Below, in pieces: positions 7,324-15,542 of a stretch of DNA of 64,000 bases (positions within the stretch are counted from its first letter, which is position 1; every line of letters begins with the position of its first letter). The notes beneath the pieces are model-generated. The model was not told the origin of the DNA, did not search any database, and was given only the letters and a program-made list of their open reading frames with translations. The position numbers were made by a program, and so were the translations under genes. The DNA comes from Zoogloea oleivorans (GTDB lineage Bacteria > Pseudomonadota > Gammaproteobacteria > Burkholderiales > Rhodocyclaceae): positions 1 through 64,000 of the forward strand of contig NZ_SDKK01000018.1 of the NCBI RefSeq assembly GCF_008107625.1, read 5' to 3'.

Positions 7324-9489
7324 CTAGTACTTGACCCGTGCGTAGTAGGTTTTTTCAGACGCACGGCGGGCTTCGCCGAGAGTCCGGATACCCATCTCCG
7401 CCAATAACGGAATCATGCGCAGGAAGACTTCACCCGTAACAATCGCATCACCGATCGCCGTATGACGCCCCATGATATTCACCCCCATCCGCTCGCAGAT
7501 CGCCTCCAGCCGGTGGGACTCCTGGGCCGGATGGATCACCGCCGAGAGCAGCAGGGTATCCAGTACCGGCTGGGCAAAGCGGATGCCGGAGCTTTCTTCC
7601 TTGAGTTGCAGAAAGCGCATGTCGAAGGCCGCGTTGTGGGCAACCAGCACCGTATCTTCGGCAAAAGCGTGGAAGGCGGGCAGAACCTTGCTCATGGGAG
7701 GCTGCCCCAGCAACATTTCCGGCGTAATGCCGTGAATTTTGGTGGAGGCCTCGGGCAACTCGCGGAGGGGATCGACCAGTTGATCGAAGGACTCCGACTT
7801 CAGAAGCTTCCCGTTCACGATCCGGGTTGCACCGATCTGGATGATCTCGTCCCCTTCGGACGGGTTGAGGCCGGTCGTTTCCGTATCGAAGACGGTAAAG
7901 GCCAGCTCGGCGAGCAGACGATCATCGAGCTCGCGGCTAACTTCGGTCTGCTTGAAAAGATCGAAATCGTAGTATTCCGGACGACTGTCCTGCTTCAGAT
8001 AGGTCGAAGCCTGGACCTGATCCTGTGGTGCAGCCGATGGCAACAGTAGACGGAAGAAAGCCCGATGCTGAGTTTTCTCGCGCTGCAGCCAGATTTCACC
8101 GTCGTGACGCGCGATAACGTCACGCACCGTCAGCGGCGAACTCTCACCGGCGAAAGTCATCGGCTCAAGCTCCCAGGCCATCACGGTTTCCGTGCTCATT
8201 GCCTGCCCCGACCAGATAAGATCCAGATGCACCAGGCGCCCAGCAGAAGTCAGCCGGAAACGCACCTCGCGCACCTCGAACTCGTCCGACAGGCGGCTGG
8301 CCAGATAACTGATCGCCTGCAGCAGGGAGAAGCTGTCCACCTTCACCCACACAGCAGGATCCACGTCCTCCAGCTTGGTGGGAAGACCCAGCTTTTTCTC
8401 GACACGCCGCTGGGCCGCGGCAATCAGATCTGCGCCGAGCATTTCATCAAGGGGCCAGCGCGTCTTAAGGGAATCGGCAAAGGCATTGGCGGTGTCGTCG
8501 AGACGAACGCTCATGCCCTGCACTTCATCACGAACCACCTTCAGGAAGCGATCCTTCAACTCTGCATCGAGATCCGGATACTCCAGCATCTCGGCAGCCG
8601 CCCGCAGGTTGGCCAGCGACGAGCGGCTCCCTTCGGTAAGGGTATGCAGCATCTGGTCGCGCTTGGTTTCAGCCTCGAAATTGCGCGTGATGTTGTCGAG
8701 CATCAGCACAAAGCCGGACACCACCGACTCCGCCTCGCCCTCGACGGCAGACAGCACCGGCGCCATCTGCACCCGCAGCAGCTGACCCGCGCGGGTCGTG
8801 GTCACGAAGTTGGCAACCGGCTGAGAGCTCTCGCGGCGAATCCGTTCCTGGATGCTTTCCAGCGCATGGACAATCAGGCTGCGCTCGAAAACCATGTAGA
8901 TCGAGCGCCCGAGGCCGATGATTTCCCCCCCGCCCGCCGCCGTCGGCGCATCGGACAGCGCCTTGAACTGCAGCCGCGCCCGGTTGTTGTAAAGCAGGAT
9001 GCGCCCATCCAGGTTGCACACGACGACGCTCTGGTTGAGCTCCGACATCAGCGCCGCCAGACGGTTACGCTCCTCCTCGACGGACAGGCGGGCTTCGCGG
9101 ACACGCAACTCCACGTCCTCCTGAAGACTGCGCCGCTGATCGGCAAGCAGATTGACCGACTCGGCAATCCGCTGCAGCTCGGGCGACCCTGTCGGCTTGA
9201 GACGCCGGGACGGATCGGTTCCGACGATCAGGCCCAACTCATCGGCCAGCAGCGCAGGCGCCGCCAGATTGGCCTGGACGAAGGACTTCATCATCACCGC
9301 CGCCATGCCGGCCCCCACCAGCCCGATCATGATCAGCAAACCGAGCCGCGGATTGAGAATGGGCTCCAGCACCTCCCGCTCATAGGGGCTTAGATCGCGC
9401 CACACGGTAATGCCGGCCGCCGCCAGCACCCCCACAACAAGAACGCAGGCAGAAACAATCGCCAGCGCCTGCCTTGACTTGAGGCTCAT
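7324..9489 (-). CDS. Membrane pseudo-histidine-kinase fused to DEDDh 3'-5' exonuclease
   Basis: 721-residue chimera. Two N-terminal transmembrane helices (about 8-28 and 48-66) are followed by a HAMP-like linker, a coiled segment, a PAS-like domain (about 145-270) and a histidine-kinase-like dimerisation and ATPase region (about 275-485). The C-terminal 190 residues form a DnaQ/PolC-type exonuclease with all DEDDh residues visible: D535 and E537 in FDTETTGLNP, D623 in HNAAFDMRFL, and H676 and D681 in GRHTAIGDAI. In the kinase part the H-box position reads LTEGSRSSLANLRAAAEML, with Glu where the phospho-accepting His should be, and no N-box Asn is evident. Kinase activity is therefore doubtful while nuclease activity looks intact. 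It sits between the DUF294 gene and a receiver gene. Confidence 0.85.
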   Translation of the reverse strand: MSLKSRQALAIVSACVLVVGVLAAAGITVWRDLSPYEREVLEPILNPRLGLLIMIGLVGAGMAAVMMKSFVQANLAAPALLADELGLIVGTDPSRRLKPTGSPELQRIAESVNLLADQRRSLQEDVELRVREARLSVEEERNRLAALMSELNQSVVVCNLDGRILLYNNRARLQFKALSDAPTAAGGGEIIGLGRSIYMVFERSLIVHALESIQERIRRESSQPVANFVTTTRAGQLLRVQMAPVLSAVEGEAESVVSGFVLMLDNITRNFEAETKRDQMLHTLTEGSRSSLANLRAAAEMLEYPDLDAELKDRFLKVVRDEVQGMSVRLDDTANAFADSLKTRWPLDEMLGADLIAAAQRRVEKKLGLPTKLEDVDPAVWVKVDSFSLLQAISYLASRLSDEFEVREVRFRLTSAGRLVHLDLIWSGQAMSTETVMAWELEPMTFAGESSPLTVRDVIARHDGEIWLQREKTQHRAFFRLLLPSAAPQDQVQASTYLKQDSRPEYYDFDLFKQTEVSRELDDRLLAELAFTVFDTETTGLNPSEGDEIIQIGATRIVNGKLLKSESFDQLVDPLRELPEASTKIHGITPEMLLGQPPMSKVLPAFHAFAEDTVLVAHNAAFDMRFLQLKEESSGIRFAQPVLDTLLLSAVIHPAQESHRLEAICERMGVNIMGRHTAIGDAIVTGEVFLRMIPLLAEMGIRTLGEARRASEKTYYARVKY

Positions 9490-9496
9490 TGGGAGC

Positions 9497-9871
9497 TCAC
9501 GCCGGAATTTCCAGCAGGGATTTCACCTTGGAAACCAGCTCCCTTGTCGAAAATGGCTTGGTCATGTAGGCATCCGCTCCCATCGCCAGGCCCTTGGTCA
9601 CTTCGGTTTCGCGACCCTTGGCCGTCAGCATCAGGATCCGCGTGCCCTGCAGAGCCGGCTCGGCGCGGATTTCCTGGCACACCTCGTAACCGTTCTTGCG
9701 CGGCATCATCACGTCGAGGAGCACCAGATCGGGCAACTCGCTGCGCACCAGGTCAAGCGCTTCCTGACCATCATTGGCGATGCACACAGTGAAGCCCTCG
9801 CGCTTCATCAAAAATTCCAGAGAAATGACGATGTTTTGCTCGTCATCAGCGATCAATATTTTTTTGGTCAT
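9497..9871 (-). CDS. Single-domain response regulator (CheY-like receiver)
   Basis: 124-residue receiver domain with the acidic pair D9/D10 (IADDEQN), phospho-acceptor D53 in LVLLDVMMP, T83 and K105 in TKPF, all in place. There is no DNA-binding or other output domain. That differs from the LuxR-type CrbR/ErdR regulators that partner CrbS-like kinases in Vibrio and Pseudomonas. A strong GAGGGAGGGG precedes the ATG. It is encoded between the CrbS-like kinase and the pseudokinase-exonuclease, so it may relay a phosphate or bind one of these partners. The partner is inferred from position. Confidence 0.9.
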   Translation of the reverse strand: MTKKILIADDEQNIVISLEFLMKREGFTVCIANDGQEALDLVRSELPDLVLLDVMMPRKNGYEVCQEIRAEPALQGTRILMLTAKGRETEVTKGLAMGADAYMTKPFSTRELVSKVKSLLEIPA

Positions 9872-9950
9872 TCGGTCCCCTCCCTCTCATCGTCATCCGG
9901 AGCGGGGCTGCAGACATGCGAGCCTCATCCCCGGCGCGAGAATTCATAGT

Positions 9951-12704
9951 TTATCCTGCCTCATCTTTCGTTTCTGTTGATTTGCCGCAAGGCATCAGAA
10001 ACGAGAAGGTCGCCCCCTCCCCGGCGACACTGTCCACCCACAACCTGCCGCCGTAATGCTCAACGATCTGGCGGCTGATCGGCAGGCCAAGCCCGGTGCC
10101 CTGGGGCTTGTCGGTCATCGTGTTCCCCCCCTGCCGGAATTTCTCGAAAACAATCTGCTGCTCGGTCGGCGTCAGACCCGGGCCGTTGTCACGCACATCG
10201 ACGCGCAGCCCCCCATCAGCCTCAGACAGCGTGACCAATACCCGCCCCTTGCCCCGGACAACAAACTTCACCGCGTTGGAGAGCAGGTTGAGCATCACTT
10301 GAACCAACCTGTCCCGGTCGGCCAGCAGGCTCGGCGCCTTACCCGGCAGGCTCATTTCCAGAGCCACGCCTTTATCCTTGAACAGCTGGCTGGTGGACGC
10401 TGCCGCCTGCTCGATGACCTCAACCAGACTCACCTCCTCGTTATCCCATTCCGCATGGCCCGACTCGATCTTGGCCATGTCCAGCACCTGGTTGACCAGG
10501 CGGGTCAAACGTTCGGTCTCACTGACGATAATGCCCAGAAAGCGCCTCCGGTCGGCCAGATCAATCCTCGGGTCTTCCAGCAGCATTTCCGAAAAGGCGC
10601 GGATCGAGGTCAGCGGCGTACGCAACTCGTGGGTCACCGAGGACATGAAATCATCCTTCAGGCGATCGAGCTCCTTGAGGCGCTCGTTGGCACTGCGCAA
10701 CTCGCGGGTGGCCGCTTCGAGCTCCTGCGATTTCTGCTCAAGACGTTTCGAATAGGCCCGCACCTGCGACGCCTCATCCAGAATGTTCAACACTTCGTCG
10801 AGCCCCAGCGGCTCCTCCTGCACCACGGACGCCACCATCACGCGCGCCGAGGCGCTGCCGATGGCGCCTGCCAGCGTTGTCTCGGCGAAATGCACCAGCC
10901 CAGCATCCGCCTGCAGCGCCTCGACACCTGCCACGCCGCGCGTCCGGGCGTACTCTGCAAAGGCGCTACGCGCACGCTCCCGGCCAATGAAACGACCGAT
11001 CAGCGGCAGCAGGTCGGCCACCCGGGCACTCCCGCGCCAGAACGCACCGCCTGTCGGCAGACTTTGCTTGAAGACATCGACAAACAGGGTCGCCTGGCCA
11101 GCCTCAACGGCATTCGGTCGGCGCATCAGCGACACCCACACATAGGCACCAAGATTGACCAGCAAGCTCCAGAACAGACTGTGAGCAATCTGATCCATCC
11201 CCTTGAGGCCGAACAACTCATGGGGACGTAGCAATTCCAGCCCGAACAGACCGTTCTGCAGGAAGTCGGCCGGCAACCAGCCAGACTTGGCGAAGGACGG
11301 CAGCAGCAAGGTGTAAAGCCACACGGCGAATCCCCCGGAGAGGCCCGCCAGCGCCCCACTCCGGGTGGCGCCACGCCAGTACATGCCACCGATCATCGCC
11401 GGTGCAAACTGGGCCACTGCGGCAAAACTGATCAAACCAATACTGACCAGCGCATGCGCCTCACCGGCCAGCCGGAAATACAGGTACCCCAACAGCAAAA
11501 TGAAAATGATCGCACTGCGCCGAATGCCCAGCAGCAGACCGGAGAGATCCTCCTCCCCCTGCAGGGCCAGCCAGCGGTAGCGCAACAACAAGGGCATCAC
11601 CAAGTCATTGCAGACCATCGTGGACAGGGCGATGGTCTCGACGATCACCATCCCGGTGGCTGCCGACAAGCCGCCGATAAACACCAGTAAAGCCAGCCAG
11701 CCGTGTCCGTAGGCCATCGGCAGGGTCAGCACGAAGGTATCCGCATCCACATCCTGCCCGGCGAAATGCATCAAGCCCCCCAACGCGATCGGCAGGACGA
11801 AGATGTTGATCAGCAAGAGGTACAAGGGAAACAGCCAGATCGCCCGGCGCAGATGGTTCTCATTGACGTTCTCGACCACTGCCACCTGAAACTGGCGCGG
11901 CAGGAACATCACCGCCAGCATCGACAGCAGGGTCAGCGCAAACCAGTTGCCATAGCCGTTGCCACCGGCCCCCATCGTCATCAAGGCTTGCAGGTTCGGA
12001 TCCTGGGCGGCCCGGGAAAACAGATCACCGAAACCATCGAAAATACCGAAGGTGACGTAGATGCCGACCCCCATGAAAATCAGCAGCTTGACCAGTGACT
12101 CGAAGGCGACCGCCGCCACCATGCCCTCATGGCGCTCCGTGGCGTCGAGATGCCGGGTACCGAAGAGAATCGTGAAGGCCGCCATGATCAGCGCGATGTA
12201 GAGCGTCGTGTCGGCCAGCCACGGCACCGTGCCAGCCTTGGCAGGCATGACGATCGCCGGGTAGCTGGTGAGGATCGTAAAGCTGTTCGAGACAGCCTTG
12301 AGCTGCAGCGCGATGTAGGGAATCACGCCCAGCACGGCGATCACAGTAACCAGGCCGCCCAGCAGATGGCTCTTGCCATAGCGGGAGGCGACAAAGTCGG
12401 CGATGGAAGTAATCCGGTTGGTCTTGCCGATGCGAACCATTTTCAGCATCACGAACCACCACAGGGCGACGACCAGTGTCGGCCCGAGGAAAATCGGCGC
12501 AAAACCAAGCCCCGACGAGGCCGCTCGCCCGACGCTCCCGTAATAAGTCCAGGTAGTGCAATACACCGCCAGCGACAGGGCGTAGATGGTTGGGTTGGCA
12601 ATGATCGAGCGACCAGCGTCGGCCCGCTTGTCACCGACATACGCCACCGCGAAGAGCAGCGCGAGATACAGAAAGGAAACCACGACGATGGTGGAGCCAG
12701 TCAC
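9951..12704 (-). CDS. crbS: CrbS/CbrA-like sensor histidine kinase with SLC5 symporter domain
   Basis: Very large hybrid of transporter and sensor. A sodium:solute symporter-like domain with about 13 membrane helices fills residues 1-530, followed by a linker where CbrA/CrbS proteins carry the STAC domain, a coiled coil, and a complete kinase core. The H-box SSVTHELRTPLTSIRAFSEM has its phospho-accepting His near residue 692. The N-box LNLLSNAVKF, DNGPGL and GTGLGLPIS are also present. The GTG at 12704 is preferred over a start 11 codons upstream because GGAGGTG lies seven bases before it and the product then starts at the first helix. CrbS-family kinases control acetyl-CoA synthetase and acetate scavenging; acs lies just upstream. 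Confidence 0.88.
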   Translation of the reverse strand: MTGSTIVVVSFLYLALLFAVAYVGDKRADAGRSIIANPTIYALSLAVYCTTWTYYGSVGRAASSGLGFAPIFLGPTLVVALWWFVMLKMVRIGKTNRITSIADFVASRYGKSHLLGGLVTVIAVLGVIPYIALQLKAVSNSFTILTSYPAIVMPAKAGTVPWLADTTLYIALIMAAFTILFGTRHLDATERHEGMVAAVAFESLVKLLIFMGVGIYVTFGIFDGFGDLFSRAAQDPNLQALMTMGAGGNGYGNWFALTLLSMLAVMFLPRQFQVAVVENVNENHLRRAIWLFPLYLLLINIFVLPIALGGLMHFAGQDVDADTFVLTLPMAYGHGWLALLVFIGGLSAATGMVIVETIALSTMVCNDLVMPLLLRYRWLALQGEEDLSGLLLGIRRSAIIFILLLGYLYFRLAGEAHALVSIGLISFAAVAQFAPAMIGGMYWRGATRSGALAGLSGGFAVWLYTLLLPSFAKSGWLPADFLQNGLFGLELLRPHELFGLKGMDQIAHSLFWSLLVNLGAYVWVSLMRRPNAVEAGQATLFVDVFKQSLPTGGAFWRGSARVADLLPLIGRFIGRERARSAFAEYARTRGVAGVEALQADAGLVHFAETTLAGAIGSASARVMVASVVQEEPLGLDEVLNILDEASQVRAYSKRLEQKSQELEAATRELRSANERLKELDRLKDDFMSSVTHELRTPLTSIRAFSEMLLEDPRIDLADRRRFLGIIVSETERLTRLVNQVLDMAKIESGHAEWDNEEVSLVEVIEQAAASTSQLFKDKGVALEMSLPGKAPSLLADRDRLVQVMLNLLSNAVKFVVRGKGRVLVTLSEADGGLRVDVRDNGPGLTPTEQQIVFEKFRQGGNTMTDKPQGTGLGLPISRQIVEHYGGRLWVDSVAGEGATFSFLMPCGKSTETKDEAG

Positions 12705-12750
12705 AGTCCACCTCCGCGACGCACGGAAAACAACCACATGGCGACCGGCC

Positions 12751-12942
12751 TCATCGCTCGATGATCCATGCCATCAGCGCGATGGCGGCGGCCCACACGC
12801 CGAAAACATACAGGTAAAGGACCGGAATGCCGAACCACGCCCGCGGCACGTCGAAAACCGACAGGATCGGATAATTCACGAGAACCCAGCCAAGCAGGAA
12901 CAGCGCAACCAGACGCTGACCCGTCAACGTAGCCTTGATCAT
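12751..12942 (-). CDS. CbrX-like small membrane protein upstream of crbS
   Basis: 63-residue protein with two predicted membrane helices (about residues 9-28 and 38-60) separated by a short turn with Pro and Arg. The ATG follows GAGGAGGGGAG, a very strong ribosome binding site. It ends 46 bases before the crbS start. A similarly small two-helix protein, CbrX, precedes cbrA in pseudomonads and affects its translation. The analogy rests on position, size and topology, not on sequence identity that I can verify. Confidence 0.75.
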   Translation of the reverse strand: MIKATLTGQRLVALFLLGWVLVNYPILSVFDVPRAWFGIPVLYLYVFGVWAAAIALMAWIIER

Positions 12943-13103
12943 CTCCCCTCCTCGACACAGCTTTTTTTGTTTGTTCGGAACTTATAAACCGAAAAACGGG
13001 GCTTGGCGAGTGCCACGAGGGCAATTTGCGCAGCTTCCGCCAAGCCCTTGATACACAACACCACGGCAAGACCATCGTCGTATCCTCGACACAAACGACA
13101 GAC

Positions 13104-13135
13104 GAAAAAAAGGCGCGAAAAACGCGCCTTTTTCT
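13104..13135 (-). terminator. Terminator downstream of acs
   Basis: The inverted repeat AGGCGCG (13111-13117) and CGCGCCT (13123-13129) has a five-base A loop and is flanked by A and T runs. On the minus strand the stem is followed by seven T residues. It lies about 140 bases past the acs stop codon and before the crb operon. Confidence 0.85.
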
Positions 13136-13235
13136 CCCCCTCTACCCCCGGCCTGACAGCACCGGGTTCCTCCCCTGTTTTTTCTTTCGGCGGTCCGCGC
13201 TGTTGTTATTTCGGCGACAGCCGCTTGCGAACCGC

Positions 13236-13255
13236 CCCCGGCCAACGGGCCGGGG
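13236..13255 (-). terminator. GC-rich hairpin just after the acs stop codon
   Basis: CCCCGGCC and GGCCGGGG form a perfect 8-bp stem with the loop AACG, 18 bases after the acs stop. It lacks a T tract, so it is more likely a transcript-stabilising or pausing hairpin than a complete terminator. Confidence 0.5.
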
Positions 13256-13273
13256 CAGTAACAACGAACCCGA

Positions 13274-15232
13274 TTACTTGAGCTGTTCCAGGATGCCCGG
13301 GTTTTCCAGCGTCGAGGTGTCCTGGGTGATTTCCTCGCCCTTGGCCAGCTGACGGAGCAGACGGCGCATGATCTTGCCGGAACGGGTCTTCGGCAGGTTT
13401 TCACCGAAACGAATGTCCTTCGGCTTGGCGATCGGGCCGATTTCCTGACCAACCCAGTTCTGCAGTTCCTTGATCATCGCAGTAGCTGCATCGCCGGTCG
13501 GACGGGCGCCCTTCAGCACCACGAAGGCCACGATGGCTTCACCGGTCAGATCATCCGGACGGCCAACCACAGCCGCTTCGGCAACCTTCTCGTGGGCAAC
13601 CAGCGCGGATTCGATTTCCATCGTTCCCATGCGGTGACCGGAAACGTTCAGCACGTCGTCGATACGGCCGGTGATGGTGAAGTAGCCGGTGTCCTTGTCG
13701 CGGATCGCGCCGTCGCCAGCCAGGTACAGCTTGCCCTGGAAGTCGGCCGGGTAGTAGGACTTCACGAAACGGTCCGGGTCACCCCAGATGTTGCGGATCA
13801 TCGACGGCCACGGACGCTTCACGACCAGGATACCGCCCTGACCCCAAGGCACTTCGGTGCCGGTTTCGTCGACCACCGCAGCCATGATGCCCGGGAAGGC
13901 CAGAGTGCAGGAGCCGGGAATCAGCGGGGTGGCACCGGGCAGCGGGGTGATCATGTGGCCGCCGGTTTCGGTCTGCCAGAAGGTATCGACGATCGGGCAG
14001 CGGCTGCCGCCGACGTTCTCGTAGTACCACTCCCAAGCTGCCGGGTTGATCGGCTCGCCCACGGAACCGAGGATGCGCAGCGAGGACAGATCGTATTTCT
14101 TCGGATGTACAGCCGGGGTGTTGTCCGCAGCCTTGATCAGCGAACGAATCGCGGTCGGCGCGGTGTAGAACACGGTGACCTTGTGATCCTGGATCATCTT
14201 CCAGAAACGACCGGCGTCCGGGTAGGTCGGCACGCCTTCGAACACGATTTCGGTCGCGCCGCAGGCCAGCGGGCCGTAGGTAATGTAGGTGTGACCGGTA
14301 ACCCAACCGATGTCAGCCGTGCACCAGAAGACGTCGTCCGGCTTGATGTCGAACGTGTACTTCATGGTCAGGATGGCATGCAGCAGGTAGCCGCCGGTGG
14401 AGTGCTGAACCCCCTTCGGCTTGCCGGTGGAGCCCGACGTGTAGAGCAGGAACAGGGGATGTTCGGCTTCGACCCATTCCGGTTCGCAAACATCGGACTG
14501 GGTGGCGATCAGATCGTCAGCCCAAACGTCGCGGCCGGCAACCATGGCGGTTTCGCCACCGGTGCGCTTCACGACGATCACGTTCTTGATGGTGGGGCAG
14601 CCGCTGGCCAGCGCTTCGTCGGCGATGGACTTGAGGGGCAGAGCCTTGCCGCCGCGGTTCTGACCGTCGGAGGTAATCAGGGCCACTGCGCCAGCATCGT
14701 TGATGCGGTCAGACAGGGACTGGGCCGAAAAACCGCCGAAGACGATGGAGTGGGTTGCGCCGATACGGGCACATGCCTGCATGGCCACTACACCTTCGAT
14801 GGACATCGGCAAATAGATGACGACGCGGTCACCCTTTTTGACGCCGACGCTGCGCAGGCCGTTGGCGAACTTGCTGACACGGCTGAGCAGGTCACTGTAG
14901 GTAACCTTGGCGACATCGCCCTTGTCGCCTTCAAAGATCAGCGCAACCTTGTCGCCCAGACCCTTTTGGACCTGACGATCAAGGCAGTTGTAAGAAACGT
15001 TCAGCTTGCCGTCGGCAAACCATTTGAAGAAAGGCGCATTGCTTTCATCAAGAACCTCGGTAAACGGGGTCTGCCAGTCGATCAGTTCCTTGGCCCGCTT
15101 GCCCCAGAAACCTTCGTAATCCTGTTCAGCCTCCGCACACAAGGCCTTGTACGCTTCCATGCCCGACACGGCAGCGTTTTTTACCACCTCTTCAGACGGA
15201 TAGTAGAAATTCTGGGTGGTTTCGCTCGTCAT
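13274..15232 (-). CDS. acs: Acetyl-CoA synthetase (AMP-forming)
   Basis: Converts acetate, ATP and CoA to acetyl-CoA, AMP and pyrophosphate in the cytoplasm. The 652-residue product has family length. The adenylate-forming signature [18 protein letters not shown] is near residue 260. The C-terminal lid carries [14 protein letters not shown], whose Lys in SGK is the residue acetylated by Pat-type enzymes. The ATG at 15232 is chosen over the GTG at 15241 because GGAGAGG is eight bases before the ATG and would touch the GTG. Proximity to the CrbS-like kinase and symporter fits the acetate-switch regulon, in which acs is the main target. Confidence 0.97.
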   Translation of the reverse strand: MTSETTQNFYYPSEEVVKNAAVSGMEAYKALCAEAEQDYEGFWGKRAKELIDWQTPFTEVLDESNAPFFKWFADGKLNVSYNCLDRQVQKGLGDKVALIFEGDKGDVAKVTYSDLLSRVSKFANGLRSVGVKKGDRVVIYLPMSIEGVVAMQACARIGATHSIVFGGFSAQSLSDRINDAGAVALITSDGQNRGGKALPLKSIADEALASGCPTIKNVIVVKRTGGETAMVAGRDVWADDLIATQSDVCEPEWVEAEHPLFLLYTSGSTGKPKGVQHSTGGYLLHAILTMKYTFDIKPDDVFWCTADIGWVTGHTYITYGPLACGATEIVFEGVPTYPDAGRFWKMIQDHKVTVFYTAPTAIRSLIKAADNTPAVHPKKYDLSSLRILGSVGEPINPAAWEWYYENVGGSRCPIVDTFWQTETGGHMITPLPGATPLIPGSCTLAFPGIMAAVVDETGTEVPWGQGGILVVKRPWPSMIRNIWGDPDRFVKSYYPADFQGKLYLAGDGAIRDKDTGYFTITGRIDDVLNVSGHRMGTMEIESALVAHEKVAEAAVVGRPDDLTGEAIVAFVVLKGARPTGDAATAMIKELQNWVGQEIGPIAKPKDIRFGENLPKTRSGKIMRRLLRQLAKGEEITQDTSTLENPGILEQLK

Positions 15233-15542
15233 TTTTTTCACCTCTCCTCGTGTTTTGAGTGTGCAACGTTGATAGCTTTGAAACCTTGCTGGCGGGGGTC
15301 ACGACCGTTTGGCAGTGCGTTCACCCTGTTGTGTTTTTCTTGGTGAACCGATCTTGGATCCGCCGCGTATTAAAGGCGATCAATCTTACACATGACTTAC
15401 ACCTGACAGCACCACTTCCCATACCGGGCAGTCGTTCTGTCCACCTGAAATCACCTGAAAAAGGTCACAGAAAAAACGAAACACCACCATAAAATTTTTT
15501 TGGCATAAAATAAAATGACAAAAGCACAAACCCGAAAACAAG
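15233..15542. promoter_or_regulatory. Divergent acs / msh intergenic region with phased CACCTGA repeats
   Basis: This 310-base region separates the divergent acs and msh genes and must hold both promoters. CCACCTGAAA and TCACCTGAAA stand head to tail with a 10-bp period (15441-15460), and a third CACCTGA lies at 15400-15406. They resemble a phased regulator site about 80-140 bases before mshL. I cannot assign clear -35/-10 hexamers for either gene; the last 60 bases before mshL are AT-rich. Confidence 0.5.

Larger units (their letters stand above)
12943..13273. other. Intergenic region between acs and the crb operon
   Basis: No gene is seen in these 331 bases. They hold the acs 3' hairpin (13236-13255), the acs terminator (13104-13135) and the presumed promoter region of the small membrane protein and crbS. 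On the minus strand there is a possible sigma-54-like GG-N10-GC arrangement (TGGCAC-N5-AAGC, 13001-13015) about 60 bases before the first start codon. Its downstream half is weak. Confidence 0.5.
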
